Assembly (NCBI RefSeq): GCF_000725485.1
Contig: NZ_JOAG01000029.1
Location: 117,781 to 181,780 of the forward strand
Source of the DNA: Nonomuraea candida
GTDB lineage: Bacteria; Actinomycetota; Actinomycetes; Streptosporangiales; Streptosporangiaceae
Direction: 5' to 3'
Length of the DNA stretch: 64,000 nucleotides
Position 1 is the stretch's first letter. The number at the start of each line of letters is the position of its first letter. The translations under genes were made by a program, and so were the position numbers. This document shows, piece by piece, positions 21,365 to 28,761 of this stretch. A model generated the notes under the pieces. It worked only from the letters and a program-made list of their open reading frames with translations, did not search any database and was not told the origin of the DNA.

Positions 21365-22159
21365 ATGAGTTTCGTACCTCCTGGCACCGGCTGGCCCGAA
21401 GACCCCGCGACCCCTGACACCCCGGTCGCGGAGGACCCCGCGGACGTGCGCCGCCTCGCCGTCACCGCGAGCACGCTGGCGGAGCTGACGGCCCGGCAGT
21501 CCGTCTGCCGGGCCTGTCCCCGCCTGGTGGCCTGGCGCGAGGAGGTCGCGCAGGTGAAGCGGCGCGCGTTCGCGGACGAGACGTACTGGGGCCGTCCCGT
21601 CCCCGGCTGGGGCGAGGAGCACCCGCGGATCCTGCTCGTCGGCCTGGCGCCGGCCGCCCACGGGGGCAACAGGACCGGCCGGATCTTCACCGGCGACCGC
21701 AGCGGCGACTGGCTGTTCGCCTCGCTGCACCGCACTGGCCTGGCCGCGCAGGAGACCAGCACGCGCGCGGGCGACGGGCAGAGGCTGATCGGCACGCGCG
21801 TGCTGGCCTCGGTGCGCTGCGCCCCGCCCGCCAACAAGCCGGAGCCCTCGGAGAAGGCCGCGTGCTTCCCGTGGATGGCGCGCGAGGTGGCGCTGGTGGC
21901 GCCGGACGTGCGGGTGATCGTGGCGCTCGGCGGATTCGCCTGGCAGGCCATGTGGCCCGCGCTCAAGGAGGCGGGCTACGAGCTGCCGCGCAGCCGCCCG
22001 CCGTTCGGCCACGGAGCCGAGACCGAGGTCCGGTACGGCGACGCCCCCGTCACCCTCATCGGCTGCTACCACCCCAGCCAGCAGAACACCTTCACCGGCC
22101 GCGTCACCGCCCAGATGCTGGACATGATCTTCACCAGGGCCAGGTCACTGGCTGTGTGA
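21365..22159 (+). CDS. Family 5 uracil-DNA glycosylase (UdgB type)
   Basis: 264 aa. It removes uracil and other deaminated bases from DNA. Motif [20 protein letters not shown] and motif [14 protein letters not shown] are diagnostic of family 5. Iron-sulfur cysteines appear as VCRACP near the N-terminus and [18 protein letters not shown] later. The N-terminal ~40 residues are an acidic, Pro-rich extension. ATG at 21365. It stands alone between a terminator and the Rex-controlled ndh promoter. Confidence 0.9.
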   Translation: MSFVPPGTGWPEDPATPDTPVAEDPADVRRLAVTASTLAELTARQSVCRACPRLVAWREEVAQVKRRAFADETYWGRPVPGWGEEHPRILLVGLAPAAHGGNRTGRIFTGDRSGDWLFASLHRTGLAAQETSTRAGDGQRLIGTRVLASVRCAPPANKPEPSEKAACFPWMAREVALVAPDVRVIVALGGFAWQAMWPALKEAGYELPRSRPPFGHGAETEVRYGDAPVTLIGCYHPSQQNTFTGRVTAQMLDMIFTRARSLAV

Positions 22160-22198
22160 CGCGTTCCACCACGCCCGGATTGGATTCGTCGAGAGCGC

Positions 22199-22229
22199 TT
22201 GACGTAAGCTTGTGAATGCTTTCACAAGC
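22199..22229 (+). promoter_or_regulatory. Rex-type operator overlapping the ndh promoter
   Basis: GCTTGTGAA (22208-22216), TGCT, TTCACAAGC (22221-22229) is a perfect 9-bp inverted repeat. Its core TGTGAA-N4-TTCACA matches the Streptomyces Rex operator consensus TGTGAACNNNTTCACA except for the base after the left arm. A TTGACG -35-like box (22199-22204) lies directly upstream, so a bound NADH-sensing repressor would block transcription. An overlapping 8-bp palindrome GAATGCTT-TCAC-AAGCATTC occupies 22214-22233. The operator ends 25 bases before the ndh ATG. Confidence 0.8.
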
Positions 22230-22254
22230 ATTCCACGAGGGATGGGGCCTCAGG

Positions 22255-23571
22255 ATGAACAAGCACATCTTGATCGTCGGCGGCGGATACGTCGGCCTGT
22301 ACACAGCGCTTCGACTGCAGCGCAAACTCCACCGTGAGCTGCGCGGTGGCGAAGCCCGCATCACGATCATCGACCCCCAGTCCTACATGACCTACCAGCC
22401 GTTCTTGCCGGAGGCGGCGGCGGGTAACCTGTCGCCGCGGCACATGGTGGCCCCGCTGCGGCGGATCCTGCCCAAGGTGCGCATTCTCAACGGCACGGTC
22501 ACCAAGATCGACCATGCCGAGCGCCTGGCGACCTTCCAGCCCGCCGAGGGCGAGGCGCGGCAGGTGGCCTACGACGTGATCGTGATGGCGGCGGGCTCGA
22601 TCTCGCGTACGCTGCCGATCCCCGGGCTGACCGACATCGGCATCGGCTTCAAGACCGTCGGCGAGGCCATCGCGCTGCGCAACCGGGTGCTGCACCTGCT
22701 CGACGTGGCCGAGTCGACCGACGATCCCGAGGTGCGGCGCAGGGCGTTGACGTTCGTGGTGGTGGGGGCCGGTTTCGCCGGGGTCGAGGCGCTGGCCGAG
22801 CTGGAGGACATGGCCAAGGACTCCACCCGCTACTACCGCAACATCAAGCCCTCGGACATCCGCTGGGTGCTCGTGGAGGCCACGAACCGGGTGCTGCCCG
22901 AGGTCGGCCCCGAGATGGGCAAGTGGACCCTGGAGCAGCTCCGGGAGCGCGGCATCGACGTCAAGCTCGAAACCCGTCTGGAGTCGTGCGTGGGCGGCCA
23001 CGTGGTGCTGTCGGACGGCTCGGAGTTCGACGCCGAGACGCTGGTGTGGACCGCCGGGGTCAAGCCCAGCCCGGTGGTCAACGACAGCGACCTCCCGCTC
23101 GACGAGCGCGGCCGGATCAAGACCACCGCCATGCTGACCGTGGCGGGCGCCCCCGGCGCCTTCGCCGCGGGCGACGCGGCCGGCGTGCCCGACGTCACCA
23201 ACCCCGGGCAGTACTGCGCCCCGAACGCCCAGCACGCGGTCCGCCAGGCCAAGGTGCTGGCCGACAACATCGTCCGCCACCTGCGTGGCCAGGAACTGGT
23301 CGAATACCGCCACAAGTATGTCGGATCGGTGGCCGGGCTCGGCCTGCATCAGGGCGTGGCCAATGTCTATGGCGTCAAGCTTCGCGGATTCCCTGCGTGG
23401 TTCATGCACCGGACCTACCATCTGTCGCGGGTGCCGACGCTGAACCGCAAGGTCCGGGTCGTCGTCGATTGGACCCTGGCCCTGTTCTTCAAGCGAGAGA
23501 CGATCTCGCTGGGTGAGATGGAGCACCCGCGCGAAGGCTTCAGGGCCGCGGTGGCGACGACTCACCGCTAG
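22255..23571 (+). CDS. ndh: Type II NADH:quinone oxidoreductase
   Basis: 438 aa. It oxidises NADH and reduces menaquinone at the membrane without pumping protons. Two Rossmann folds: FAD site ILIVGGGYVGLYTAL at the N-terminus and NADH site VVVGAGFAGVEALAELED near residue 170. The FAD ribityl motif is AGAPGAFAAGDAAGVPD. The C-terminal RKVRVVVDWTLALFFKRE resembles the amphipathic membrane anchor. ATG 22255 is chosen; the longer reading from 22216 would run into the Rex operator. The operator implies derepression when NADH/NAD+ is high. Confidence 0.92.
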   Translation: MNKHILIVGGGYVGLYTALRLQRKLHRELRGGEARITIIDPQSYMTYQPFLPEAAAGNLSPRHMVAPLRRILPKVRILNGTVTKIDHAERLATFQPAEGEARQVAYDVIVMAAGSISRTLPIPGLTDIGIGFKTVGEAIALRNRVLHLLDVAESTDDPEVRRRALTFVVVGAGFAGVEALAELEDMAKDSTRYYRNIKPSDIRWVLVEATNRVLPEVGPEMGKWTLEQLRERGIDVKLETRLESCVGGHVVLSDGSEFDAETLVWTAGVKPSPVVNDSDLPLDERGRIKTTAMLTVAGAPGAFAAGDAAGVPDVTNPGQYCAPNAQHAVRQAKVLADNIVRHLRGQELVEYRHKYVGSVAGLGLHQGVANVYGVKLRGFPAWFMHRTYHLSRVPTLNRKVRVVVDWTLALFFKRETISLGEMEHPREGFRAAVATTHR

Positions 23572-23585
23572 CCCAGGTACGGCAG

Positions 23586-23614
23586 CGCCCCGGCGACGTA
23601 TCGCCGGGGCGTTT
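23586..23614 (+). terminator. Rho-independent terminator after ndh
   Basis: CGCCCCGGCGA (23586-23596) pairs perfectly with TCGCCGGGGCG (23601-23611) around a CGTA tetraloop, then TTT. Confidence 0.85.
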
Positions 23615-23650
23615 CGGCTCCCCTGGTCGCAAGCGGAAGGGGTACGACGG

Positions 23651-24163
23651 GTGGGTCTTTCAGCGGTGACCGTGCTCGGTGTCGACCGGCCCGGCGTGAT
23701 CGCCGCAGTAACCGGTTCGCTCGCCGACTGCGGGGCGAACATCCAGGACTCGACCATGACGTTGCTCGGCGGCCACGTCGCGATGATGCTGCTCGTCTCC
23801 GGCGAGCTGGACCCGGCCGAGCTGTCGAAACGGGTGGGAGCGCCGGACCTGGTGGTCACCGCCTCCGCGATCGAGGCCAGCCGCCACTTCTGCGAGGAGG
23901 GCGACGGGCTCGGCTACGTCCTGACCGTGCACGGCCCCGACCGGCCCGGCATCATCTCCGCGATCAGCGCGGTGCTGGCCGCCGACGGCGGCAACATCAC
24001 CGGCATGAGCACCAGACTCACCGGCCGCCTCTACGTCCTGATCGCCGACGTCGAGCTGCCGAAGGAGGTGGACGTGGCGGCGCTCATGCGCAGGCTGGCC
24101 GCCGTCGGCGCCAGTCTCGACTCGGACATCACCTTCCGGCCCGTCGAACCGGACTTCCTTTGA
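23651..24163 (+). CDS. Tandem ACT-domain protein
   Basis: 170 aa made of two ACT domains. The first begins VTVLGVDRPGVIAAVTG, the second YVLTVHGPDRPGIISAISA, each with the Gly-containing ligand loop (DRPG). ACT domains bind amino acids; similar stand-alone pairs include GcvR-like regulators, and the same pair is fused to SerB phosphatase in many actinobacteria. No phosphatase domain is present here. GTG at 23651 is preferred since upstream residues are not ACT-like. A regulatory or serine/glycine-sensing role is inferred. Confidence 0.8.
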   Translation: MGLSAVTVLGVDRPGVIAAVTGSLADCGANIQDSTMTLLGGHVAMMLLVSGELDPAELSKRVGAPDLVVTASAIEASRHFCEEGDGLGYVLTVHGPDRPGIISAISAVLAADGGNITGMSTRLTGRLYVLIADVELPKEVDVAALMRRLAAVGASLDSDITFRPVEPDFL

Positions 24164-24489
24164 CCTCCCCCCGGCCCGTGAACGGAGCCGCCCCGTTCCC
24201 CCCGCCCGTCCCGCGGCCCGCCCCGGACGCCGCGGGGCCCTTGGCGCGCCCTGAGAGGCCCGCCCCGGACGCCTCAGGGCCCTTCGTGCGCTCTGAGGGG
24301 CCCGCCGCCTGCCTCGCGTGGCCCTTCGTGCGCCCCGAGGGGCCCGACCCGGACGCCGCAGGACCCTTCGTGCGTCCCGAGGGGCCCGCCCCCCGCGCCG
24401 TGCCGCCCTTCTTCCGGGTATGCAGCCGGGCGCGGGGAACGTGTTCCGTCGGCGGAGGGCGGGTGGGTCTCGTGGGGCGGGCGAAGTGA
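24160..24489 (+). CDS. Possible Pro-rich repeat protein wedged between the ACT and deformylase genes
   Basis: A 109-codon open frame from TTG 24160, which overlaps the ACT stop (TTGA), to a TGA at 24487-24489 that overlaps the next start (GTGA). Its middle is five copies of a 14-residue Pro-rich unit of the form GPxPDAAGPFVRPE, encoded by a 42-bp repeat. The exact 4-bp overlaps at both ends argue for a gene. Against it, there is no clear ribosome site, GC-rich repeats whose length is a multiple of three are open by chance, and the opposite strand is open too. Treat as a candidate. Confidence 0.3.
   Translation: MTSPRPVNGAAPFPPPVPRPAPDAAGPLARPERPAPDASGPFVRSEGPAACLAWPFVRPEGPDPDAAGPFVRPEGPAPRAVPPFFRVCSRARGTCSVGGGRVGLVGRAK
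24215..24424. repeat. 42-bp GC-rich tandem repeat (5 imperfect copies)
   Basis: Units start at 24215, 24257, 24299, 24341 and 24383, each opening GGCCCG and holding CCCTTCGTGCGC-like cores; the last is the most diverged. This fills the ~320-bp gap between the double-ACT gene and the deformylase homologue. Confidence 0.9.
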
Positions 24490-25013
24490 GGCAGCCGGAG
24501 GGGACGGCGCGCGAGGTGCTCGGCGCCCCGCACCCCGTCCTGTCGGCCGTGGCGGAGCCCGTGGACCCGACCGCTCCCGAGATCGTGGCCGCCGCGGCGG
24601 ACCTGCTGGCGACCCTGCGCCGCTGCGAGCCGGGCACGACGGGCCTGGCCGCCCCCCAGATCGGCCTGAGCCTGCGCCTGATCGCCTTTGACGCCCGGCT
24701 CCACCCCCGGAGCCGGTCCTGGGCCGGAGAGCTCGTGGTGGCCAATCCACGGCTCGCCGGAGCGGCCCGCTTCGGCCCCGCGCGCGAGGGGTGCGCGTCC
24801 GTCTCGGGGCTGACCGCGGACGTCTGCCGTGCGGCGCGTATCACCGTACATGGGCATTTGCCAGGCAGCGGCGAGACCGTCACCATCGAAGCGGATGCCT
24901 TCGAAGCTCGTTGCATTCAGCACCAACTGGACCATCTGGACGGTCTACTCTTCTTGGACAGAGTCCCTGGAGCGCTATCACTTCACCGCAGACTTCACAC
25001 TTGTGACGCCTGA
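24486..25013 (+). CDS. Peptide deformylase homologue with a substituted catalytic Glu
   Basis: 175 aa. All three deformylase motifs are recognisable: TTGLAAPQIGL (motif 1), REGCASVSG (motif 2, with the metal-binding Cys) and CIQHQLDHLDG (motif 3). Motif 3 is normally QHExDH; here the catalytic Glu is Gln (codon CAA), while both metal-ligand His remain. True deformylases need that Glu, so this protein probably does not remove N-formyl groups at normal rates and may bind peptides or formyl-Met ends instead. A functional def should lie elsewhere. GTG 24486 overlaps the preceding TGA. It ends 49 bp before a tRNA gene. Confidence 0.82.
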   Translation: MRQPEGTAREVLGAPHPVLSAVAEPVDPTAPEIVAAAADLLATLRRCEPGTTGLAAPQIGLSLRLIAFDARLHPRSRSWAGELVVANPRLAGAARFGPAREGCASVSGLTADVCRAARITVHGHLPGSGETVTIEADAFEARCIQHQLDHLDGLLFLDRVPGALSLHRRLHTCDA

Positions 25014-25062
25014 TGCGAAGTTGTGCTCCTCGGAAGCATGGTCCGTTTCGTATGATTACGGC

Positions 25063-25135
25063 GCCCCCGTAGCCCAATGGCAGAGGCAAACCCCTTAAAA
25101 GGGTTGACGTGCGGGTTCGAATCCCGCCGGGGGCA
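25063..25135 (+). tRNA. Class I tRNA with UAA anticodon (nominal tRNA-Leu)
   Basis: A 73-nt cloverleaf. The acceptor pair is GCCCCCG (25063-25069) with CGGGGGC (25128-25134), discriminator A. The D-stem has 3 bp (GCC/GGC) with GG in the loop. Anticodon stem AACCC/GGGTT encloses CTTAAAA, giving anticodon TAA (25096-25098). The variable loop is 5 nt (GACGT), and the T-arm is GCGGG-TTCGAAT-CCCGC. CCA is not encoded. UAA reads UUA (Leu), yet bacterial tRNA-Leu normally has a long variable arm, as in bldA. The folding is clean; the isotype is uncertain. Confidence 0.8.
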
Positions 25136-25761
25136 CTTGCCACCTCCATTGTCTTTAGGCCGCTGACCTGGAGGTTTACCGGGAAGGCCGGACAAGCCTT
25201 CACTGTCCGTTCCCGACCCGATATCGAGTTGTTATGGAGTTGCCCGGCCACCGGGCCCTCACCGCTGGTGGGCGGCCGGGTGCCGGGCCGGCCGAGAGGG
25301 CCGCGGAGTGGGTGAGTGGCCCCTCGCGTGACCGGCGCCCGGGTTTGCCCCGCCGAAAACTTTCGAGCTCTCCCGCATATTGACAACCCGTCAGTTCTCT
25401 GCTTTCTCCCGCCCTTTGCGGGAGTTTCTTTCCGTGAATGGTTGACTACGCATTACACCCGGGGTTTTGATGCCGGGGAAACGCCGATACCGCCCCGCGC
25501 ACTCGCCTCGCCGCCCGGTCCCGGCTGTCCCCGGGGTCCGCCCGGGGGCCGTCCCGCGTCCGCCCCGCGCCCAATCGGTGCACGTCGAGGGCCGTCCGCC
25601 GGGCCCTGAGCAAGATTTTTCCGGTGCCGGATGACCTTGGGAACTTCGCGGCGGGCACGTTCGTTGTGAACGCAGCCGAAGTCCCGAAAGAACATCGATC
25701 TGAGCGTCAGTTGACCAAGGTGCCGCCAGGCCCCGTAGGCTCGGCGTCACAGGAGGCAGCG
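25136..25761. other. 626-bp gap without a convincing gene
   Basis: Between the tRNA and the Bax-inhibitor-like gene. It holds a GC-rich segment, a terminator-like hairpin (25406-25431) and an AT-richer patch around 25440-25470. Short open frames here lack ribosome sites and recognisable products. The downstream promoter presumably lies near 25600-25740, but no clear boxes were found. Confidence 0.5.
25406..25431 (+). terminator. Hairpin plus T-rich tail in the gap after the tRNA
   Basis: CTCCCGC (25406-25412) pairs with GCGGGAG (25418-25424) across a CCTTT loop, followed by TTTCTTT. It has the form of a rho-independent terminator, perhaps for the tRNA transcript. Confidence 0.65.
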
Positions 25762-26559
25762 ATGGAGAGCAAGAACCCCGTATTCAGCAGGTCGCGGAAG
25801 CAGGCCGCGGCGGGCTGGGCAGGCCCCACCCCGTCCCCCGACCAGCTGCAGAACATGTACGACGCGCCGTCGTACGCCCCGCCGTCCCGGCCCGCACACC
25901 GGACCATGACGCTCGACGACGTGGTGGTCCGCGGGTTCCTCACCCTCGGCACGCTCGTCGCGGCCGCCGCGGTGTCCTGGATCCTCGAAGTCCCGCCCAT
26001 GGTCGCCATCGGCGCCGCCGTCGTCGCGCTGATCCTGGGCCTGATCGCGTCGTTCACCATGAGCACCAACCCGGCGCTCATTCTGGGATACGCGGTCTTC
26101 GAGGGCGTCTTCCTGGGCACGATCAGCTCCCTGTTCGAGGGGAGGATCAGCGGCATCGTGCTGCAGGCGGTGCTGGGCACGGCGTTCGCCTTCGGCGCGG
26201 TGCTGACCGTCTACTCGCTACGCATCATCCGCGTCACGCCCAAGCTGGTGAAATACGTGATCGCCGCGGCGATCGCGGCCCTCGGCCTGGTGCTCGTCAA
26301 CCTGCTCGTCGGCCTCTTCAACGAGGGCGCCGGCCTGGGCATCCGCACCGACAGCCCGCTGGGCTGGATCTTCAGCGTCGCGATGATCCTGCTCGGCTGC
26401 TTCTTCCTGCTGCTCGACTTCGACTCGATCGAGCAGGGCGTCAAGCAGGGCGCCCCGGAGAAGTTCGCCTGGCAGTGCGCGTTCGGTCTCACGCTGAGCC
26501 TGGTGTGGATCTACCTGGAGGTGCTGCGGTTCATCAGCTATTTCTCCAACAGCGACTGA
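25762..26559 (+). CDS. Bax inhibitor-1/YccA family membrane protein
   Basis: 265 aa with seven hydrophobic helices after a ~55-residue cytoplasmic N-terminus (MESKNPVFSRS...). Characteristic features are GYAVFEGVFLGTISS in the third/fourth helix region and the C-terminal WQCAFGLTLSLVWIYLEVLRF. Relatives include YccA-like modulators of membrane proteolysis and TMBIM calcium channels; the role in actinomycetes is unknown. ATG at 25762 has a perfect AGGAGG six bases upstream. Monocistronic, ending at a strong hairpin. Confidence 0.88.
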   Translation: MESKNPVFSRSRKQAAAGWAGPTPSPDQLQNMYDAPSYAPPSRPAHRTMTLDDVVVRGFLTLGTLVAAAAVSWILEVPPMVAIGAAVVALILGLIASFTMSTNPALILGYAVFEGVFLGTISSLFEGRISGIVLQAVLGTAFAFGAVLTVYSLRIIRVTPKLVKYVIAAAIAALGLVLVNLLVGLFNEGAGLGIRTDSPLGWIFSVAMILLGCFFLLLDFDSIEQGVKQGAPEKFAWQCAFGLTLSLVWIYLEVLRFISYFSNSD

Positions 26560-26582
26560 CCGCACATCCTCGCGTCACCCCG

Positions 26583-26611
26583 GAGGGCCTCGCCGTTCAG
26601 GCGGGGCCCTC
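26583..26611 (+). terminator. Terminator hairpin after the Bax-inhibitor-like gene
   Basis: GAGGGCCTCGCC (26583-26594) pairs with GGCGGGGCCCTC (26600-26611) with one G-T wobble and a 5-nt loop. Confidence 0.7.
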
Positions 26612-26727
26612 TCGCTGTGCGACCGAAAATCTACCTGCCGTCACAGAACGATCCCGGACCAGGGTCTTGCCATTCGCACGCCAGTGTTGCAGTGTCAAGC
26701 AAAGGACCTTAATCCGCGGAGGTGCCC

Positions 26728-26961
26728 ATGTCCTTGAACCACTCACCGGAGACGCAGACGAAGCTCATCGCAAGAGTCCCGACCATCACGGGACGCGAAC
26801 TCCCAGAGTGGTTTCAAGCCATCGACAACGGCCCGGCTTTCCTACGGTGTGACGAGCGGGCCAACTGGCTCGCCGACGAGCACGGGCTGACCCACGGCTA
26901 CGCCGCCGCCATCGTCCACGAGCACGAGCGGCACCGCCGTAACCGTATGGGCTTCATCTAA
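26728..26961 (+). CDS. DUF4287-like small protein
   Basis: 77 aa from ATG 26728, chosen because GGAGG lies about seven bases upstream; GTG 26722 is possible. The sequence TITGRELPEWFQAI and ERANWLADEHGLTHGYAAAIVHEH fits the DUF4287 pattern, a small helical domain of unknown function often seen near DUF1801/DUF5655 proteins. No TM or signal. Followed by a GC hairpin and an F420-type oxidoreductase gene. Confidence 0.75.
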   Translation: MSLNHSPETQTKLIARVPTITGRELPEWFQAIDNGPAFLRCDERANWLADEHGLTHGYAAAIVHEHERHRRNRMGFI

Positions 26962-26976
26962 GCCCGCCCCAACCCC

Positions 26977-27001
26977 GCGCCCGCGCTCCCAGCGCGGGCG
27001 C
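26977..27001 (+). terminator. Perfect 11-bp hairpin after the DUF4287-like gene
   Basis: GCGCCCGCGCT (26977-26987) pairs perfectly with AGCGCGGGCGC (26991-27001) around CCC. It ends 14 bases before the next ATG, so it may also affect initiation there. Confidence 0.7.
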
Positions 27002-27015
27002 GTCATCATGAGGTC

Positions 27016-27423
27016 ATGGACCTCGACAAGGCACTCGGCTTTCTCCGCACCCATCACCGCGCCGTCCTGCTGACCAGGCATCCCGACGACCGCCCGCAGC
27101 TGTCCCCCGTCACGGCGGGGGTCCAGGACGGCCGCGTGGTCGTCAGCACCAGGGAGACGGCGGTCAAAGTCCGCAACGCGCGCCGCGATCCGCGGGTGTC
27201 GCTGTGCGTGTTCACCGACGCGTTCTTCGGTGAGTGGATCCAGGTGGACGGCACGGCGGAGTTCGTCGGCCTGCCGGACGCCATGGACCTGCTGATCAGG
27301 TACTACCGGGACATCTCCGGCGAGCACCCCGACTGGGACGACTACCGTGCGGCCATGGTGCGGGACCGGCGCGTCGTCATGCTCATCACGCCGACCCGCG
27401 TCGGCCCCGACCACCACGGCTGA
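27016..27423 (+). CDS. PPOX-class F420-dependent oxidoreductase
   Basis: 135 aa, a split-barrel flavin/F420-binding protein. The order LRTHHRAVLLTRHPDDRPQLSPVTAG, VVVSTRETAVKVRNARRDPRVSL and EWIQVDGTAEF follows the Rv1155-like PPOX family. It likely reduces a small molecule with F420H2. Full family length. Converges with the thiolase gene across a bidirectional hairpin. Confidence 0.85.
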   Translation: MDLDKALGFLRTHHRAVLLTRHPDDRPQLSPVTAGVQDGRVVVSTRETAVKVRNARRDPRVSLCVFTDAFFGEWIQVDGTAEFVGLPDAMDLLIRYYRDISGEHPDWDDYRAAMVRDRRVVMLITPTRVGPDHHG

Positions 27424-27435
27424 GCCGGCCCCAGT

Positions 27436-27462
27436 GGGCCCCGACCGTCGCGGCCGGGGCCC
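27436..27462. terminator. Bidirectional hairpin between convergent PPOX and thiolase genes
   Basis: GGGCCCCGACCG (27436-27447) pairs with CGGCCGGGGCCC (27451-27462) with one A-C mismatch and a TCG loop. Confidence 0.7.
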
Positions 27463-27469
27463 CGGGCGG

Positions 27470-28687
27470 TCAGCTCAGGCGCTCGATGACCATCGCCATG
27501 CCCTGGCCGCCGCCCACGCACATCGTCTCCAGGCCGATGCTCTTGTCGTGGTGCTGCAGGCTGTTGATCAGCGTCGAGGTGATCCGCGCGCCCGTCATGC
27601 CGAACGGGTGGCCGATCGCGATCGCCCCGCCGTTGACGTTGAGCCGGTCGAGGTCGATGCCCAGCTCCTGGTAGGACGGGATCACCTGGGCCGCGAACGC
27701 CTCGTTGATCTCCACCAGGTCGATGTCGTCGATCGCCATCCCGGCCCTGGCCAGCGCCTGCTTCGACGCCTCCACGGGGCCGAGCCCCATGATCTCCGGC
27801 GAGAGCCCGGAGACGCCGGTGGACACGATCCTGGCCAGCGGCGTGATGCCCAGCTCGGCGGCCTTGACGTCGCTCATGATGACGACCGCCGCGGCGCCGT
27901 CGTTGAGCGGGCAGCAGTTGCCGGCCGTGACGGTGCCGTCGGGGCGGAAGACGGGCTGCAGCGCGGAGACCTTCTCGTACGTGGTGCCGGCCCTGGGCCC
28001 GTCGTCCTTGCTGGCCACGGTGCCGTCGGGCAGGGTCACGGGCGTGATGTCCTTCTGCCAGAACCCGTCGGCCAGCGCCTTCTCGGCCAGGTTCTGGGAG
28101 CGTACGCCGAATTCGTCCTGCTCCTGGCGGGAGACGCCCCTGAGCTGGGCCACGTTCTCGGCCGTCTGGCCCATGGCGATGTAGACGTCGGGGACCGCGC
28201 CGTCCTCGCGCGGGTCGTGCCAGGTCTTCCCGCCCTCGGCGAACGCCTTCGTCCGGCCCAGCGCGTCGAGGAAGACCGGGTTGTGCGTGTCGGGCAGCGA
28301 GTCGGAGTTGCCCTTGACGAAGCGGGAGACGGTCTCCACGCCGGCCGAGACGAACACGTCGCCCTCGCCAGCCTTGATGGCGTGGAAGGCCATCCTGGTG
28401 GTCTGGAGCGAGGAGGAGCAGTAGCGGGTCACGGTGGTGCCCGGCACGTTGTCGAGCCCGAGCATCACCGCCACCACGCGGGCCATGTTGAAGCCCTGCT
28501 CGCCGCCGGGCAGCCCGCACCCCAGCATGATGTCCTCGATCGAGGCGGGGTCGAGCTGGGGCACCTTGGCCAGCGCCGCCTGGATCATCTGCACGGTCAG
28601 GTCGTCGGGCCGGATGTCCTTGAGCGACCCCTTGAAGGCTCGTCCGATGGGGGAACGCGCGGTTGCGACGATGACTGCCTCGGGCAT
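27470..28687 (-). CDS. Acetyl-CoA C-acyltransferase (thiolase)
   Basis: 405 aa. It cleaves 3-ketoacyl-CoA or condenses acetyl-CoA. The catalytic set is present: nucleophile Cys in TRYCSSSLQTT (about 91), VEINEAFAAQ, GGAIAIGHPFGMTGAR with the active His, and MCVGGGQGMA with the second Cys. The position next to the SGNH hydrolase and CBS parallels fadA3 (Rv1074c) in M. tuberculosis, suggesting beta-oxidation. ATG 28687 follows AAGGAGGGG at good spacing. A 19-bp inverted repeat lies just upstream and probably controls it. Confidence 0.93.
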   Translation of the reverse strand: MPEAVIVATARSPIGRAFKGSLKDIRPDDLTVQMIQAALAKVPQLDPASIEDIMLGCGLPGGEQGFNMARVVAVMLGLDNVPGTTVTRYCSSSLQTTRMAFHAIKAGEGDVFVSAGVETVSRFVKGNSDSLPDTHNPVFLDALGRTKAFAEGGKTWHDPREDGAVPDVYIAMGQTAENVAQLRGVSRQEQDEFGVRSQNLAEKALADGFWQKDITPVTLPDGTVASKDDGPRAGTTYEKVSALQPVFRPDGTVTAGNCCPLNDGAAAVVIMSDVKAAELGITPLARIVSTGVSGLSPEIMGLGPVEASKQALARAGMAIDDIDLVEINEAFAAQVIPSYQELGIDLDRLNVNGGAIAIGHPFGMTGARITSTLINSLQHHDKSIGLETMCVGGGQGMAMVIERLS

Positions 28688-28714
28688 GGCCCCTCCTTTG
28701 TCGGCGCTAATAGT

Positions 28715-28733
28715 AGAACTATATTCCAGTTCT
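28715..28733 (-). promoter_or_regulatory. Inverted repeat AGAACT-N7-AGTTCT upstream of the thiolase
   Basis: AGAACT (28715-28720) and AGTTCT (28728-28733) form a perfect 6-bp inverted repeat with spacer ATATTCC, centred 37 bases before the ATG. The half-site resembles the AGAAC/GTTCT arms of TetR-type lipid regulators such as KstR, but the spacing differs, so the regulator is unknown. Confidence 0.55.
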
Positions 28734-28761
28734 CCGCGCAAGGCCCGCGGACCCCCGGGCT

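Noticed and set aside
25063..25135. tRNA considered as a bldA orthologue
   Set aside because: Anticodon matches but the long variable arm of bldA-type tRNA-Leu is absent.
25316..25609. 97-codon plus-strand frame in the gap after the tRNA
   Set aside because: No ribosome site, crosses a terminator-like hairpin and has skewed Pro/Arg/Gly composition.
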